Positions 43,501 through 58,500 of a DNA stretch of 64,000 bases are shown piece after piece. Each line of letters starts with the position of its first letter. Position 1 is the stretch's first letter. Below the pieces are notes generated by a model that saw only the letters and a program-made list of their open reading frames with translations, had not been told where the DNA came from and did no database searches. The DNA lies in the NCBI GenBank assembly GCA_037349315.1, contig JBAIAC010000057.1:9517501-9581500 (forward strand). The letters run 5' to 3'. Made by a program: the position numbers and the translations under genes. Origin of the DNA: Chelydra serpentina (lineage: Eukaryota; Chordata; Testudines; Chelydridae).

Positions 43501-46500
43501 CCTGCCCTGTCTACACTTCTATTTTTAGCAGTGTCCTGTCCCACGGCCTCCCGGTCGCAGGAGCCTTTCCCCACTGCCGCGAAAGACTCTGGCAACAGGG
43601 AAAGGCTCGGGGAGGGGAAGGCAGCCGGGAACGTCTCCATCAGCTGCCGGAGTCTTTCCGGCTGCCTCCATCCTGACAGCCTTGCCCTGCCGTGTGTAGC
43701 TACACACCGCAGCAGGGACGCAGCTGGCTTTTCAATCTGCGGTGTAGCTACATGTGCACTACAGCCAGTGCCAGGGCTGTACAATGTCGACGTAACCTCA
43801 CACATTTGCTCCTGGAGCTCACGTGGTAAGGGTGGTGGGATAGTGGTAAAAATAACGAAGTGGCCAAAGTAACCTTTTTGGTGTTCCAGGCCGGGCAGTG
43901 GCAAGGTAGGCACGACGGGCGTGCAGTGATGCCCTTACTAGCCTAAGCCCAATTTAAAGTAAGGTACATAAAGTTGTAAAAAAAAATAAAAATAAAAAAT
44001 AAAAATATTGTACGCTATTAATGGTTGGCAAATGTGTTCAGTCAATCCACAGGGGAAGTAGCCCAGGATGGCTCGTTGCAGATTTGTGCAGGCCACGATT
44101 TCCATGGCTGATCTGTTGCTGAGCATTACCAGCTGGTAGACAACCTGCACCATGGTCGTGCAGCCGGGATTTGCGTCTCACAGGAGAGAAGGAGGGAGCC
44201 AACGCTTTATTCCTTACATGAAAAGTGGATCCCTGCCTCATTCCCCAAAGGAGAAGTGGGTCAAATCCATTTACCTGCGTTTACCCTCAAGTACACTACT
44301 GGGTAAGGGCTTGTGCCGAAGGTCCCGTGTTTGATCCCCATGGAGGGCTGCTGGGGTCTGGGAGCAGGCAGTCACATTTGGCTACAGAATGCTCCATCTG
44401 TCGGCATGGAATTGAGAATCGCTTGCTGGGATCTATATTTACCACAGGCCGCAGCTCTGCTTAAAAGTCAACAGTGACTGCAATCGGCTCAATTTCATGC
44501 AACTGAGCAGGGCTTCTGGTAAACTACCCACAGGACCCACATCTGGACAAAGTCGGGGCAACCCTGCTTCTGAGGAAGGCAAAAGGCCACCATCTTGCCC
44601 CAGGCCATACGAGGGACAGAAAGGTCCCTCCCCACATGCATAGGCAATTGGCTCAAGGCATCAGGTTCTGCCCTAGCTCAGAACTCGGACAAGCAGAAGG
44701 ACTAATTGTTATCATCGCGTCGCCTTCTGCTACTGATGCCAAATCTCACTGGTATTTCCCAGTTGTTGCTAGAGCCTGACTTGGAGAAGGGTTCAAAAAC
44801 CCTTTGCATGCTGGGAAGACAGGATCTGGTACTGAACGTTAGAGCTTGGACCACGCTGTCCCCGTAAGGGGGCTCCCTCCTCGTCTGTCTCTTGGGCATT
44901 GTGATGTAATTTACCTCCCCGCCCCCAAGTCAGTGGATCCCTGGAGATCCATCTAGATCTGGAGATGCCAAGTCCTGAGAGGCCTCTGCACTGGTTTCTA
45001 CCTCCTCCAGGCACCCTGACAACACAGCTCCGGCCACAGAGTCCCCTGTTGCTACTGGAGCCAGCTCAGGGTGGGGGCTCACCATTGCCTTACCTCCTAG
45101 AGTGCCACAGTAGAGAGCAGCCGTCCTCTGGCTGCTGCCACGCTTCCCCCTCTTACCGAAGGGGCGAGAGTCTGAGGAATAACTAGGGACCCTAATGCCG
45201 CTTCATTCAGATTAGAAGCAGCCTTTAAGGAAGCAGGAGAACTGAAATAATCATGGATCTGCAGCGCCCCCCGCCCTCCCTTGGGGTAGTCAAGTGGACA
45301 ATGGGCTCTCCCAGGAGAGGAGGCTTTGGTTCAGGGGGATAATATCAATAGGTGCCATGCTGCTCCAAGGGAGGGCCTGCTGGCCGGGAAGGGGAGAGGA
45401 GTGAGAATCGGACCTCTCCAAGACATCGCTGCTCCCAGCAAATACTGAGCCAGGCTGCCTGGAAATGGAGGTTGGGCTGTGCTTGTCCCTTGCCTTCAGG
45501 ACAGTCGCTGGGAGGTGAGGGAATCCAGAGAGAGCAGAGAAGTAACGAAAGGGAGATATGCACATTGTGTGCATTTAACTGGTGGGACTCGCTGCTGCAG
45601 GGGATTAATGAGGCAAATAGTTTAGTACGGTCCGAAAGCAGGATAAAGCACTATGGGTAAAATCCTGATACCGCGAAACTCAATGGGAGTTAAGCCTCTA
45701 TAGCAGATGACTGGAGGGTAGCTGATGAAACACGGAGTTTAAAAAAATAAAGAAGTCTCCGGAGGCAATCCTGGCAATTACTGGCTGGTAAGCCTAACTT
45801 CAGTACCAGGCAAATTGGTTGAAATTATAGTAAAGAACAGAATTATCAGATACTGAGACAAACATGATATGTAAATATAATGGGGTCCCCCACAGGTCTG
45901 TATTGTGACCAATGCTGTTCAACATATTCAAAAATGATCCGGAAAAAGGGGTAAACAGTGAGGTGACGAAGTTTGCAGATGATACAAAATGACTCAAGAG
46001 TGCTATGTCCAAAAGCAGACTGTGAAGAGTTACAAAGGGATCTTACAAAACTGGGTGACTGGGCAGCAAAATGGCAGATGAAATTCAGTGTTGCTAAATG
46101 TGAAGTAATGCACATTGGAAAACGATCTCAACTATACATAGAAAACGATGGGCTCTGACTTAGCTGTTACCACTCAAGAGAGACCTTGGAGTCATTCAGC
46201 TCAGAAAAGAGATGACTAAGGAGGAATATGATAGAGATCTATTAAATCAAGGACCGTGTGGAGAAAATAAGGAAGTGTTATTTACTCCTTCACATAACAA
46301 AAGAACCGGCGTCACCTAATGAAATTAATAGGCAGCAGGTATAAAACAAACATGAGGAAGCACTTCTTCACACAACGCACAATCAGCCTGTGGAACTTGT
46401 TGCCAGAGGATGCTGTGAAGGCCAAAAGTACAACTGGGTTCAAAAAAGAATTGGAGAGGACCTATTCTCCATGGCTAGTACCCAAGATGGTCAGGGACAC

Positions 46501-49500
46501 AACTCTCTGCTCTGGGTGGCCCTAAACCTCTGACTGCCAGCGACGGCAGGGGATGGGTCATTTGATATTCGCCCTGTCCTGTTTATTCCCTCTCATGCAT
46601 CTGGCACTGGCCTTTGTCAGTAGACAGGGTAATGGGCTGTGTGGACCATTGATTTGACCCAGTCTGGCCATTCTTAGATTTTAAAAAATAAAAGAAATAA
46701 ATCAGGGTTCCCTGTCTGTACTGCTTCAGGGTGTTAACTGGTCTCTGGATGGGGGCCAGGTAGGAATATCCCACACTAAAGAGTTGCAAAGTCAGATGCT
46801 TTGGGTCAGGTTCTGGGAGAGCCGGGGACACGACAGCTCCCTCCGGGACCACACCCCATGACTACTGCCTTCGTTCTTTCACAACTGCCAGTGCTAGCCA
46901 GATAGCCGTGAGCTGCTGAGTCAGACCGCCCCAAGGACCGTGGGATTAGAAACCATCGAGTTTCTTACAAATCCCTCTGCAGCGTAAGCAGACATTGCAG
47001 ATTAGATCCAAGAAGGTGGCGTGTTGCTGGAGTACCCATCAGGCTTGTGCTCCCAAAATGCAGGAAGAGGAGCCTTTACGACTCCAGGAATTCTTCTAGC
47101 TAGGTGACAAGAGGCTATTAACAAAAACCACAGAACCAGCACTAATTCTCTGCCCTTCTGGCTCTCAAAGCCCATGAGCCTCAACACCTCAGAGAAGCAG
47201 GTCGGGATCAGTGTCCCCATTTTACAGATGGGGGAAACGGTGGCCGAGCAACTTGCCCCCAGGCTCTGAGCGAGTCAAAGGGAATAAGAACAGAGGGGAT
47301 GCCGCACGAGATCAGCTCTATGGTCCATTTACCCCAGGGTCCCATCTCAGATAGTGGCCAGCGGCCCATGCTGCAGAGGAAGGTGTACGCGTCTCCTTAA
47401 TGGAATTTGCGGTCTGTGGGGGAAGTTACAGCCCAGTGAAGGGCAGCGTCCAGCCCCTGTTCTAGCTCAGGGAACCGGATGTTCTTGTTTATTCATATAA
47501 ACGGCTCGTCCTTTCCGGAGTCCGGCAAAACTTATCAGAGCCCAGAAGTCTCGATTCCCAGTCCCCTGTTCTAGTCCTTGCCCCACAATCCCTCCTCATT
47601 AGGCATTGCTAGGCAGCCGAGCCCAGTCGTGGGCATGTACTCTCCCGGAGGGGGTGGGGAGAGAGTCCAGAGCTGAGGGGGTGGGGTTCAACAGGTGGGC
47701 GAATCCGTGCTTCGCCTGCAGAGAATTTTACCATCTTAAAAACAGAGGGCTTGAGTCTCAGAGGTGCTGAGCCCTTGAGACCATCATCTCAAATTCCAAG
47801 GGGGGCTCAGCCCCAAATCACGGCGAATGCGGGCACTTTTCTGGTGCTGCCCCTGGCCCCCCATCCGGATGGCAGAATCTGTCCCAGGGAGCTGTGGCAG
47901 ACACGCTATGCCCCCGGGAGCGGCTGCTTTTCTTACGCTGGGTGCAGACAGACGGTAGCTCCCTCCTGGCGGGGGTCAGCCCGGCGTAAGCTGCGCGCAG
48001 GCCTGTTTCTTCTGTGTCGAGAGCTCTCCTTATTTTGCCCACAATAAGGGACCCACGAAGGCCTCTCTTGCTTTTCCTCCCATTCTCTCTCCTCTTCCAC
48101 TTCCCCATCACTGTCTGCCGGCTTATCCAAGTGCCCTCAGGGCCCTCCGGTGAATACAATGGGCCAAACGCCAGCATCCCTGCTCCGTCTGTTCCTCTCC
48201 AATTCCCTGTCTCCCCCTTTCTGGTTCCTCACACCCGTCTAGTCGGTTCAACGCTGACGGCTCTCCTGGCCTGACAAGCGTCGCCACGGCAGCACCAGCC
48301 TCACCCGGGGGCGGGGGTGGTGGTGGTGGTGGAGGGTGTAGGTGGGACAGGCCACGTGTCGGCCTGTGCCCAACTCGGCGACAGGTATCAGGAGCCTGTT
48401 TCTGCCGGTCTGTCTGATCCCCACCGTCCCTCCTTTCACTTGTGTTACTGTGCTAAGCCTGGCTTGTGCTAGTTCCTCTTCCCACCTAAGCTGCTTAAGT
48501 CACTGATCCGGTTAAACCTTAGAAATCAGTTGGTTTTGTCTGAAGGGTAATGGACCTAATTCCCTGGCCTTGCTGCTCCCGGCATCCAGCCTGGTTTAAC
48601 CCCTTCAGCACTCAACGGAGCCGCGCGACCCCCTCCATGGCCCTGCAGGTGGAAGCCGAGCATTGGGCTCACGGTATGAGGATGATGACCCAGTTTGGGG
48701 GGCGTGAAGCGGGCTGCCTCACATTAATAGGGCAGGCATGGAAAGTCTCCAGGCCTGTGTCGTTCACACCCACTCAGTGCAGCATCCTGGCCTCTCTGTT
48801 GGCCAGGATGCTGGCCACATAGAACAGGCTTGGGCTTTTAGCTCAGGCAGCAGAGATTCATGGGTTTAGATCCACAGGTGCCAGGTCCCGGCCCTGGTGC
48901 CAGCACCCCCCCGCAGGGCCACGGTGTGACAAATAGCGGCCCAGACGCACGGAGCGGGTACGGTTTACACCGGCAGGGGAAATCAGTGCCAGCACCAAGA
49001 CTTCGGCTGCCATGGCTCAAGTAGGAAAACATCCAGAGAGCCAAGGAGCATGTCCCCCCCGGTCAGCCCACCTGCTCGACCCACACATCCAGCACCTTGG
49101 CTGAGAAACCTCGATTATATTAGTGCCCCCAGCAGTGACACACACGGGCATGCCTCCCCACAGGACTGGGTGGGTGTGGTCAGGGAATGGCTCCACCCCC
49201 AGGCACCTGCTTTACAGCTCTCTCCCCAGAGTGGTATCCCAGAATGAATTGTACGTGCCTCAGTCTGCTATTGGCACAGTATGCTCCCCCCCCCCCCCCC
49301 GCCCTTCAGCCTGGCTGTGGCTATCAACCCTGACACAGCGTTTTGGGGAGGGGAGAAACTGGCAGAATTTGGGTTTTGGCCTCCCCCACCCCCCCATTGT
49401 GTTTTGAAAAAAAGTTTCCCCATAATTTGAACCAGTTGTTTAAGGGAAATGCATGAATCCAACCCCACGTTCCTCCCGCTAAGTGGAGGTTCGAGAACTC

Positions 49501-52500
49501 AGATTCTTGTGGCCCTGCTTCCGAGAAGCCTGGGAACGGGGAGGGGATGTTGAACGGTGAAAAACCCAGAATGCAGCAGCCCCAGAGAACACAGAAGTTG
49601 TGGGTTCTGGTCCGACTCTAGAGACTTTTCCGAGGGTTCAAAGAGGACTCACCCTGGTCCCCCGCCCTGGCTAGCTGGCTTAACGCTCTTGAGCGCATCC
49701 CTTAGAATAGCAGCTGCACAAGGCAGGCAGGAATGGGAGGCTCATCTCGTTCAATCTGGCTGCCCGAATCTGATCGCTGCGGCCAGGCAGCCCCTTCCAG
49801 CAGGCTCGGAGTGGTTTACGTTACGGGCATTATTAATGCCTCTTGGCAGGAGCTGCCTCGTCCAGAGGAAGCGTTTCTGTCAGGAGCCCTGGACAGCCTC
49901 AGAGCCGGTTCTGACGCACTGCACGGAAGGAGTCCCCCGCCCCCGCCCCCCATTTCGCTCCCAGGAATGCGAGGCGTGATGGAGGGACTGAGTTGTGCAG
50001 ACCTGCTCAGGCTCATGGCTAGACAGGGACCTGCGAGGGGAAGGCACAAGAAATCCAGCAACGGCAAATGCTTTTAACGCAGCATTGAGCTTTGCAGGCC
50101 AGACTCAGAGTTTCTATTTCTAGCTTGGATAATGCCTAGGAGCCTCAGTCATGGAGCAGGCACCCCCTGGTGCTAGGCGCTGTACAAACACAGAGCAAAT
50201 TGATGAGACCATTACAATCGAAGTACAAGAGGCGAGAACAGGTAGTTAGTTACCTTGTTCTTTCCCCAGCTATTTGTTGCAACAATCTGATCAGCCCAGT
50301 AAGCAGCTGTCCCAGTCCACTAGCTGCCTAGCCATTGCCAAGTTGGTTGTAGGCATCACACAGAGTTAGTGCAATAAGCATAGATTTCAAGGCCTTGCCC
50401 AGGCTACAGTTTCAGTTCATAGAATATCAGGGTTGGAAGGGACCTTAGGAGGTCATCTAGTCCAACCCCCTGCTCAAAGCTGGACCAATCCCCAATTTTT
50501 GCCCCAGATCCCTAAATGGCCCCCTCAAGGATAGAACTCACAACCCTGGGTTTAGCAGGCCAATGCTCAAACCACTGAGCTATCCCTCCCCGCAATGGCA
50601 CATGTGGGTAGCACAGAATTCCTAACTAGGGCGGTGGCACTAACACAGATCCATCCTCGTCTCCTATGGCTCCGGGCAGGAGGACATGCCGCAGGTCACT
50701 GCACCGTGTGGTAAAAAAACCCAGCCCCGATCCTCTTTCCATGGCGCCCGTCGCTCAGGCAGTATGGGAGTGCAGACTAGATTTTCCCAGAATGCACCAA
50801 TATTAACACAGGTATGCAGCATGACGGGTGGACAGGGACACAGGTGTACTGGGAAAACAAACCAACCCTCAAATCCTGTTTAAAATAGGAAGGTTGCTTG
50901 GGGGGAGGAAAAGAGAGGCTTGGGACAGGAGCGAGTGAGCTTATATATTGCAGTATAGGGCCTATGACACACAGGTTAATCTCTGGCCCGGCCCGTAATG
51001 GCCAAAATTAGTGACTCAAAAATCTCAGCTAAGCACAGTTCAAACACTGGCCAACAACAGCAGAGTTTGGCCAGCGAGCGTTGGGGATACCAAGCTGCAT
51101 TAGAACAGCCATGTTTGTAGCTGTGGTAAGGACCACACTGACCAACTAACCTAGTGATGGGCCAGAATCAGACCCCGGAAGCTGAAAACCCCTGGAGTGT
51201 GAGAAAAGTCAGATCTTGGACCACGCTTTGGAGCACAGGCCTTCTACAGCCCGAGTGTCAGGTGAGCCTCGCAGAGCCCGCATACACATAACTTGGACCC
51301 AGCAGTAGCAAGGACGGGGCTATTGAGTCCTATAAACTCCCCTGGTGACCTGTCAGAGGCTAAGTTTGCTGAACATCATCGGACAAAGGCACCTGTTTTT
51401 CCTTGATGCTGGACCAACACTTGGGTTTTTAGTAGAGTGGTGTAGAGGGCGAGCTATGTTGGCGGGAGTGACATTTTAGTCTAGAAACATACAGAATTGG
51501 GTTGACACAGGACAGCGTGTGTAGACTTAACTCTGTAGTGTAGACCAGGGCTTGTTTTCCCACATGACAAACAATGTCCATACAGTAAAAAAACCAAACA
51601 CACCTTATGAACACTGCATGTGAGCTGGCTATAACTCATTACACAGTAGATCCACTGCCACCACAGGGACTTAGGGAAGAGAAAAAAACCACAACCTCAT
51701 CTGTATTTATTAAGGGAGATCAATTGAACTACACAGGCAAGTTTGAGACCGCTGGGGATTTTGTGTTGCCGTCTCTCATGCTATTTGGTGTTTTTCTTAA
51801 AGCCCCAGCTCCTGAAGCCACGTGGATTATGTAAGAATCTCAGGATTTCATTTAAAAAAAAAAAGGAAGTTTCTGGCCCTTATGGGTGTGGAGCAAACTG
51901 TGAAAACCTGATGTCAGGGCATGCTAAAGGTACGGCAAGCAGAAGGCAAATACAAAACCATCCACAAAGTAATTTAAAAAAAAATCTCATGATTTTGAAG
52001 CCGATCTCATGATGTTTTGATGTGGCCCCAACCCATGATTTTTGAAGGTGTGGCATGGCCCTCATACAGGAAGATGTTGACACTCAACACAGCCAGCCAC
52101 TCAAACCAAGATAGAAGCATGACATGATGAGAACAAACCTCTTTGGCTGAAAATAACCCAAGGGCAGGGCACTGTTACCTAACTACCTGACCGCTCAGAG
52201 TTAATTAACCCTTTGACAGCTGTCACAAGCAGCCCAACCTCTCCACACCAGGTGGGGGACAGGCTAGCCCTTGCTCATGGAAAGGATTAATAATCACCAG
52301 TGTCCTGGATAAATTCCAGTTTGCATTATTACATTCACTTCCTTATATTTCCGTAGCAGTTTTAATCGGATACATTACACTTCACTTCCTGCACTAAATT
52401 GTTTTGCCATGGGCTGTTAAACTGCTATAGTGTTCCACCCCAGAAGCAGCTGCACGGGGAGGAGGGGCGGGGAAGAGATGCCTAAACCCTGCTCATGAAG

Positions 52501-55500
52501 CACCTTGGGGTTGGGAATCCTGCAGTTGAGAGAGTGCCATTTGTAGTTCTCTCCCACCCAGACATGCTTTCCAGTTCCCAGTTGAGAATCCCAAAGCCCA
52601 TGGCATTTGGATCGGATCCTGGTTCCAAATGAGGTGCGCCTCATTTGTGGTGGCTGAGCCTGCTGCCTTGAGTGTCTGAGCGCTTACTGCAGCTGAATTC
52701 CTTCCAGCCTGCCTCAGCACCTCTGGCGTGTGCGTGGCGTGATGCTGGTGGCTATATTGGTCCGTGACAGGCTGGAATGGAATGTGCCAGGGGAGCCAAG
52801 CAGGGGGCCCCCCCTCTCTCTTTCTCCTCTTATGGAGCACAAGGGAGGGGAGGACGGGGGGCTGCCTGGGCCCCCGTCACTGTGATGGTTCAACAGTTCC
52901 TCTTATGGAGAAGCAGGTTGGGGAAGTCCTATCCTCCGTGCGCTGTCAGCCTGCGGTGAGCTTGTCCAGACGCCCGCCAGGCTCCCAGTCGTGTTTAAAT
53001 GTGCACTGGGGAGCCAGAGAAGGATGGCCGCTCTGCAAATCGGAATGAGAGAAACTTTTCAAGCTAGCTGCCCAGCTCCGGCCCCCGGCCCCTGAACCAG
53101 CTCACGGGCCTGAGGCAGAAAGTTCAGATCCAGATCCACACACGTCCAAAAAAAACAACACCAAACCCCCACAACTGTGTTCAGCACCAGACCCTCTCCA
53201 GACTCGCCATGGCCGGAACGTCCCACTTCCCCAAGTGCCCCACGGCGGATCTGCAACTCCCTCCGAGGTGGAGCACGCCAGCACGCGGCAATGCACTATT
53301 AGAACTTTTAGGAAGGGGGTGAATGAGATCGCGAGGGAGAATTTAGGAGTCCGACATAATTACCCAAATTGGAGTGTCGTTAAACTCAGCGTCCGAACAC
53401 CCAACTCCTGCACATAGTACCTCACCGGGATCCTGAACAACAAGCAAGGAGTGTCTCGGCTGTAGGTGTCACCTGAAATACAGGCCCTCTGGCAGTGCAG
53501 CACAGCCCCCCAGCGCCAGCGCCCATAATGATTCATCCTGCAACACCTAGGTGTTTCTGGATAGTCTCCGAGACAAGCGCTGACCCAGCCAACACTGCTT
53601 AGCTCATGAACCCTAATGAGATCACAGCTGGAGGTACTGTGGCTGAGTCCAGGAGAGCAAATGTTTCTGGCCGCCCGCTCCGTTTCCATGGAACCGGATT
53701 AAATGGACTAATTGCAACAAACTATAAAGTGCACTAAAAAAGAAAAAGAGGAACATGAACGATACATTTCACGTGGCTAAGAGCTGACCGTTCTCATTTG
53801 GAGGCAGAGGGCATCACTGCTACAGAAGACACCCTCCAAATTGCGCATTAGCGAGACACCCCCCCTCCACCCTACCCCATCCCAGTGTGTGAAAGTGGCC
53901 CCTGATGGCCAAAGACAGCAAGTTGCTAAAGGCCAGATTTTTAAGAGCTCAGGGCCAGATTTCTGAGGGCTCAGCACCCACAGGTGGGGCCAGATTTTCA
54001 GAAGAGCTCCACACCCACTGGGCTGGGCTCCTTGGAAGCTCTTCATACTTAGCTCTATTCCACCCTCTTTCTCCTCTTTGACTGTTCCTTCTCTTCTATA
54101 TCTTTCTCTTCCCCCATCTCAAACTTCTCCTCTCTGTGGCTTTCCATTCTTACTCTTCCCCTCCTTTTCTCATCCACCCCAGTCCCTTTCTGCCTCACTT
54201 CAGTCTCCCCGCTCCTTTTCGTTCCCTCTCTCTGCATCTGAGTCACCCACCAGCACGCCTGGCTTGGAGCACACAGGCGGCCAAAAGAAAAAGAACTCCT
54301 GCTGAGTGGAGTTGGGTTTCTCTCTCAGCTGCTTTAAAGCATAAACTTGACATTTGGGAAGGCTTTAACCTAACCAGAAGAGGGCTGCTGGGGAACATCC
54401 TGCTCACAGACAGGCTGCCTCTATTGATCCACAGGAGGCCAATGACAAGAAGGAACTATCCCTTCCCTGCAAGATACCTTGCAGCAGAACCACACAATGG
54501 CACGTCTGTGACCACCTTAAATCTTGTCACCATGCTTCACACCAGGGCCATTCAGCAGGTCACAATTGGATTGGATCTTTGATCCTGCTGTTCCAACAGC
54601 CTGCTGCCACTCTCACTAAAAAAAGAGACTCTCCTGTGAGGTATGGGCAGTATAGGGCCTATGACACACAGTTTGGATTCCAACCAGCAGAGGATAGCAA
54701 TACACAGACACTGCAGCCAGCTCATGAAAATAAAGTTTCGCTTACAGCATCAAACTCCAGCCATTGTTTAGAGAGAGTCCAAAGGGATTGCTGCTATGGC
54801 AACGTTATATGCAATAAACTATGCTGCACCCTAGCGCCAGGTTGAGGTGTGGGGGAGTGAGTGCCATGTAAATAGGCAGAAATGCTTTGAAATGAGAGAG
54901 GCTTGCACTGAGGTTTTGCTGATTTCAGTTGTGCTTCAGGGCAACGAGATAATTAACCCGACCTGACCTCATTCCTGTAGGATACCTGATCATCTCTGAC
55001 CTTTCAGGTCCAAGGTCAAGAACCTCCACAGCTGAGGATCTGCTTCCAACACGAAGCCCTGGTTAGGCCAGCCAGAGGAGCTTGGAATGCAAGTGGATCG
55101 TTTAGTGGACTGGGACTCCCAAGACCCAGGTCCTACTCCTGTCTCTGCCACTCACCGGCTGCGTGACTCTGGGCAACTCACATTGGCCTAGATGCTCAGA
55201 AGTATTTAGGTGCCTACCTCCCATTAATGTCATTGCCCCTATATACCTGTGAAGATCTGGGCCTTTGTCTCAGTTTCCTCTTATGTAAAATGGGGACAAT
55301 GGTACTCTGCTTTGTAAGCGATGGATGAAATCAACTCATCAATGGTCACACTTTATAGGACAGGATCCAGGCGTAAAAGGTTTCTACGGAGGGTTAAATG
55401 ATTAATAATTGTTATAAGCATATTAGTTTATTAGGCACGTCAGCAGAAGGTATTATGGATGGTTACAAACCACTTGTGAGACTCATCTGATGAAGTGGAT

Positions 55501-58500
55501 TTTAGCCCATGAAAGCTTCTGCCCAAATAATTGTGTTAGTCTCTAAGGTGCCACAAGGACTCCGCATTGCTTTTACATTCAGTTTCCATTTATAAGTGGC
55601 TTTCAAAGGGTTCATAGAATGGGCCCAGTTCAGTATTACAACAGGTTGTCCTAGCTGCTGGCACCAGGCAGCACAGAATGGGGCCAGGGTTGGAGTTCGG
55701 TCTAGTCCCCTCCAGCATGGCTCACTCCTCTCCGGAGGGATGGCTGTCTGGTTGCCGAGCGATCTGCTCCTGCAGCCCGTGTCTGGGAAGGAGCTGGTTT
55801 CCTGGCACGCAGGCGAAGTGGTTCGTAGGTTGTGTTGCTGTGTTGATGCTGGGAGATGTTGCTGAACGAGTAAATGACACGCCTTAGCGACCGAGCGCTG
55901 GAGCCCAGCCCAAAGGCAGCAGTAAGTAATGCAGGGCTGTAGTCAGCGTGAATCTTTGCAGGAGTTTCCATGGTTGGCACTGAACTGGCCCAGGGGAGTA
56001 GGGTGACCAGACAGCAAACGTGAAAAATCGGGACAGGGGGTGGACAGGGGGCCGAGCTGCTGCGGCCCAGGGGGGGCTGGGCCTGCTGCCTTGAGTGTCT
56101 GAGGGGGCGGGAGACTGGCTGCCGCAGGGGGGCGCAGTGTTAGCTGGGGGCGGGGGGCGCGCAGGGCTGGTGCAAGGAAGTTTCGCCTAGGGCAAAAAAG
56201 ACCCCAAAATCGGGACTGTCCCTATAAAATCGGGACATCTGGTCACCCTAGTTTTGGGATTGAATTCAAGTGTAGCCACACACCGGCCCTGCTCCCACCT
56301 CCCTTGGGATGGCAGCAGGTTTCGGAATTAAGATGAATGGGGGCAGTTCACACTTCTTGGAGCTATTGTTTCAAGCTCTCTGCAGACTCCGGTAGAGAAT
56401 CAGTTATACTCAGCCCACATTTTCCAAGATTTTCTTTGCATCCATAAGCAAGCGAGGTGTTGGGGATTTGGGGCAGGGTTTTTTTTAAGTGAAAGCTGAG
56501 ATTCTGATCTCATTGTTCAACCCTGAGTCTGGGTCCCAAGCACAGGTCTGGTGTGGCTACACTTGAATTCAATCCCAAAACCCAGGCACAAGCTTAAAAA
56601 TCAGAGAATCAAGCAGCCGCAGTTAATTGTGCTCATGAAGAGGAACGTAATTGTGGTTTTTAAAGACACTTATAGAAACTCTCTCCAAGGATTAAATGTA
56701 AAGTAAGTTCTCACAAGCTCTGCCAAAAAGGCTCAGATCATTCCTAAGGAATCGCTCATTACTGTTTACACAGTGCCCTGAAGCTGCAGCGAACTATAAG
56801 GAAACACTATGGTGCTGCTGCTGCTTTTAAATTCCCGGTTAAAACTTTCTTTCCAAAAAACGTGAGAAAAAGGAAACCGAGGGTTACGGGTTGGACCCAC
56901 CGACATCCACGATTCACTCTGGCGAGAACAAGACAGCAAATAAAGCAGGGAATAAATTGCAATCTGTTGAAATGTCACTTACCGGCCGGGACACCCCTCG
57001 TGACTGGGCATGGCACAGCTGGGTCTTCTCTCGCCCCCCATCCTGACAGCCCCTCCAGTCACCTCCCCCCCCTCTCCTCGTGACTCAGCCCTCCAGCCCG
57101 GCTCACATCTAATTCCACTCACAGAGTCCAACAGCCTCACGCCAAGTCTTTGATTCAAGATCCTTAGTCTCCAAGGTCCTTCCACCACCTTCCTCAGCGG
57201 AACCCAGACCATCCCTTTCCTCTGGGTTCCAGCCCAGGGACCCAGTAGCCAGCAGGCAAGGTCTGTCTAGTCAGGACCCCCGCATAGCTTCTTCCTACCT
57301 CAGCCTGCCCGCTGGCCTTTCTCACAACCCCTTCTTGGGCCCACTGGGTACCTGTATTCACTCAACAGCCTGTCAGGGTTCACCTTTCCTTCAGGGCTGG
57401 GGCTCACAGGACTCCCCCCCAGCAAATCCCACATGAAAACACAAACTATTTCTGCCTTCCTGAGGCTTCAGCTCTCATCCTTCTTAAACTGCCCCCACCC
57501 GGGGCCCAGTCCTGACTCTTTCCCAGGTGCATCCAATTCCTGCAATTAAGCCATCCAAGCAGGATCAGCTGGGGAATAGTTACTGTGTCATAGGCAAAGC
57601 TGAGCCCAACTCCGGGCCAGCCAACCTGTGACGCCGTCCAACTGCAGTGAAAATTAGGGTGACCAGATGTCCCAATTTTATAGGGACAGTCCTGTTTTGG
57701 GGGGCTTTTTCTTATATAGGCACCTATTACCCTCCACCCCCTGTCCCGATTTTTTACTTGCTATCTGGTCACCCTAGTGAAAAGCTACCGGCCATAGGTC
57801 ACTGTTACCAATTCTCATGGGTTTATGGGGAGTCTCCTGATTTTAGGGGGCTTTTCTTAAAGCCCCAGCTCCTGGAGTCAGGTGATTATATGAGACTATT
57901 GGCTTTCCTTCGCAAAAAGAAGCACGTTTCCAGCCCTGGCGAGAGAAAAGCTTCAAGATGTGACATCTGATGACTCAAGAACCCAAAGACAAATAAAAAG
58001 AGCCCCAAATATCCTGTTTTGAAAAAATCTCCTGGGTTTTAAGCCAATCTCATGACCTTGGGGGAGGGGCTTGACCCATGGTTTGAATGCTTGGGTTTGG
58101 CAGGGCAAGTCATTGACCTACATTTTCAAAGGAGGCTAGTGATTTTCAGTGCCCATCATGAGACACCTGGAAGAGGCCTAGATTTGCAGAAAAGACATAG
58201 CACCCACCTTTGGAAATCAGGCCCTTTGATGGTGTCTCGGGCAGGGCAGCCAAAGGATGTAGGCCTATGTCACTGATGTGGTCCTGCCTACGGGCCTGAT
58301 CTCGGGAGGCAGTAAGCATCTGCAACAGCCACTGGCTTCCAGGGGGCCACGGTGGCTCAGAACATCTCAAGGACTTTGACGAGGGCAGCTGGGAGAGGAC
58401 AGCTTGAGGGCCTGACCATTTACAGCTGGACTTCGCAGCCCCTGCAGCTGATGACCAAGGGAAAGGCCCAGCAAATTACACCCAGCCACAAGGGGGCACT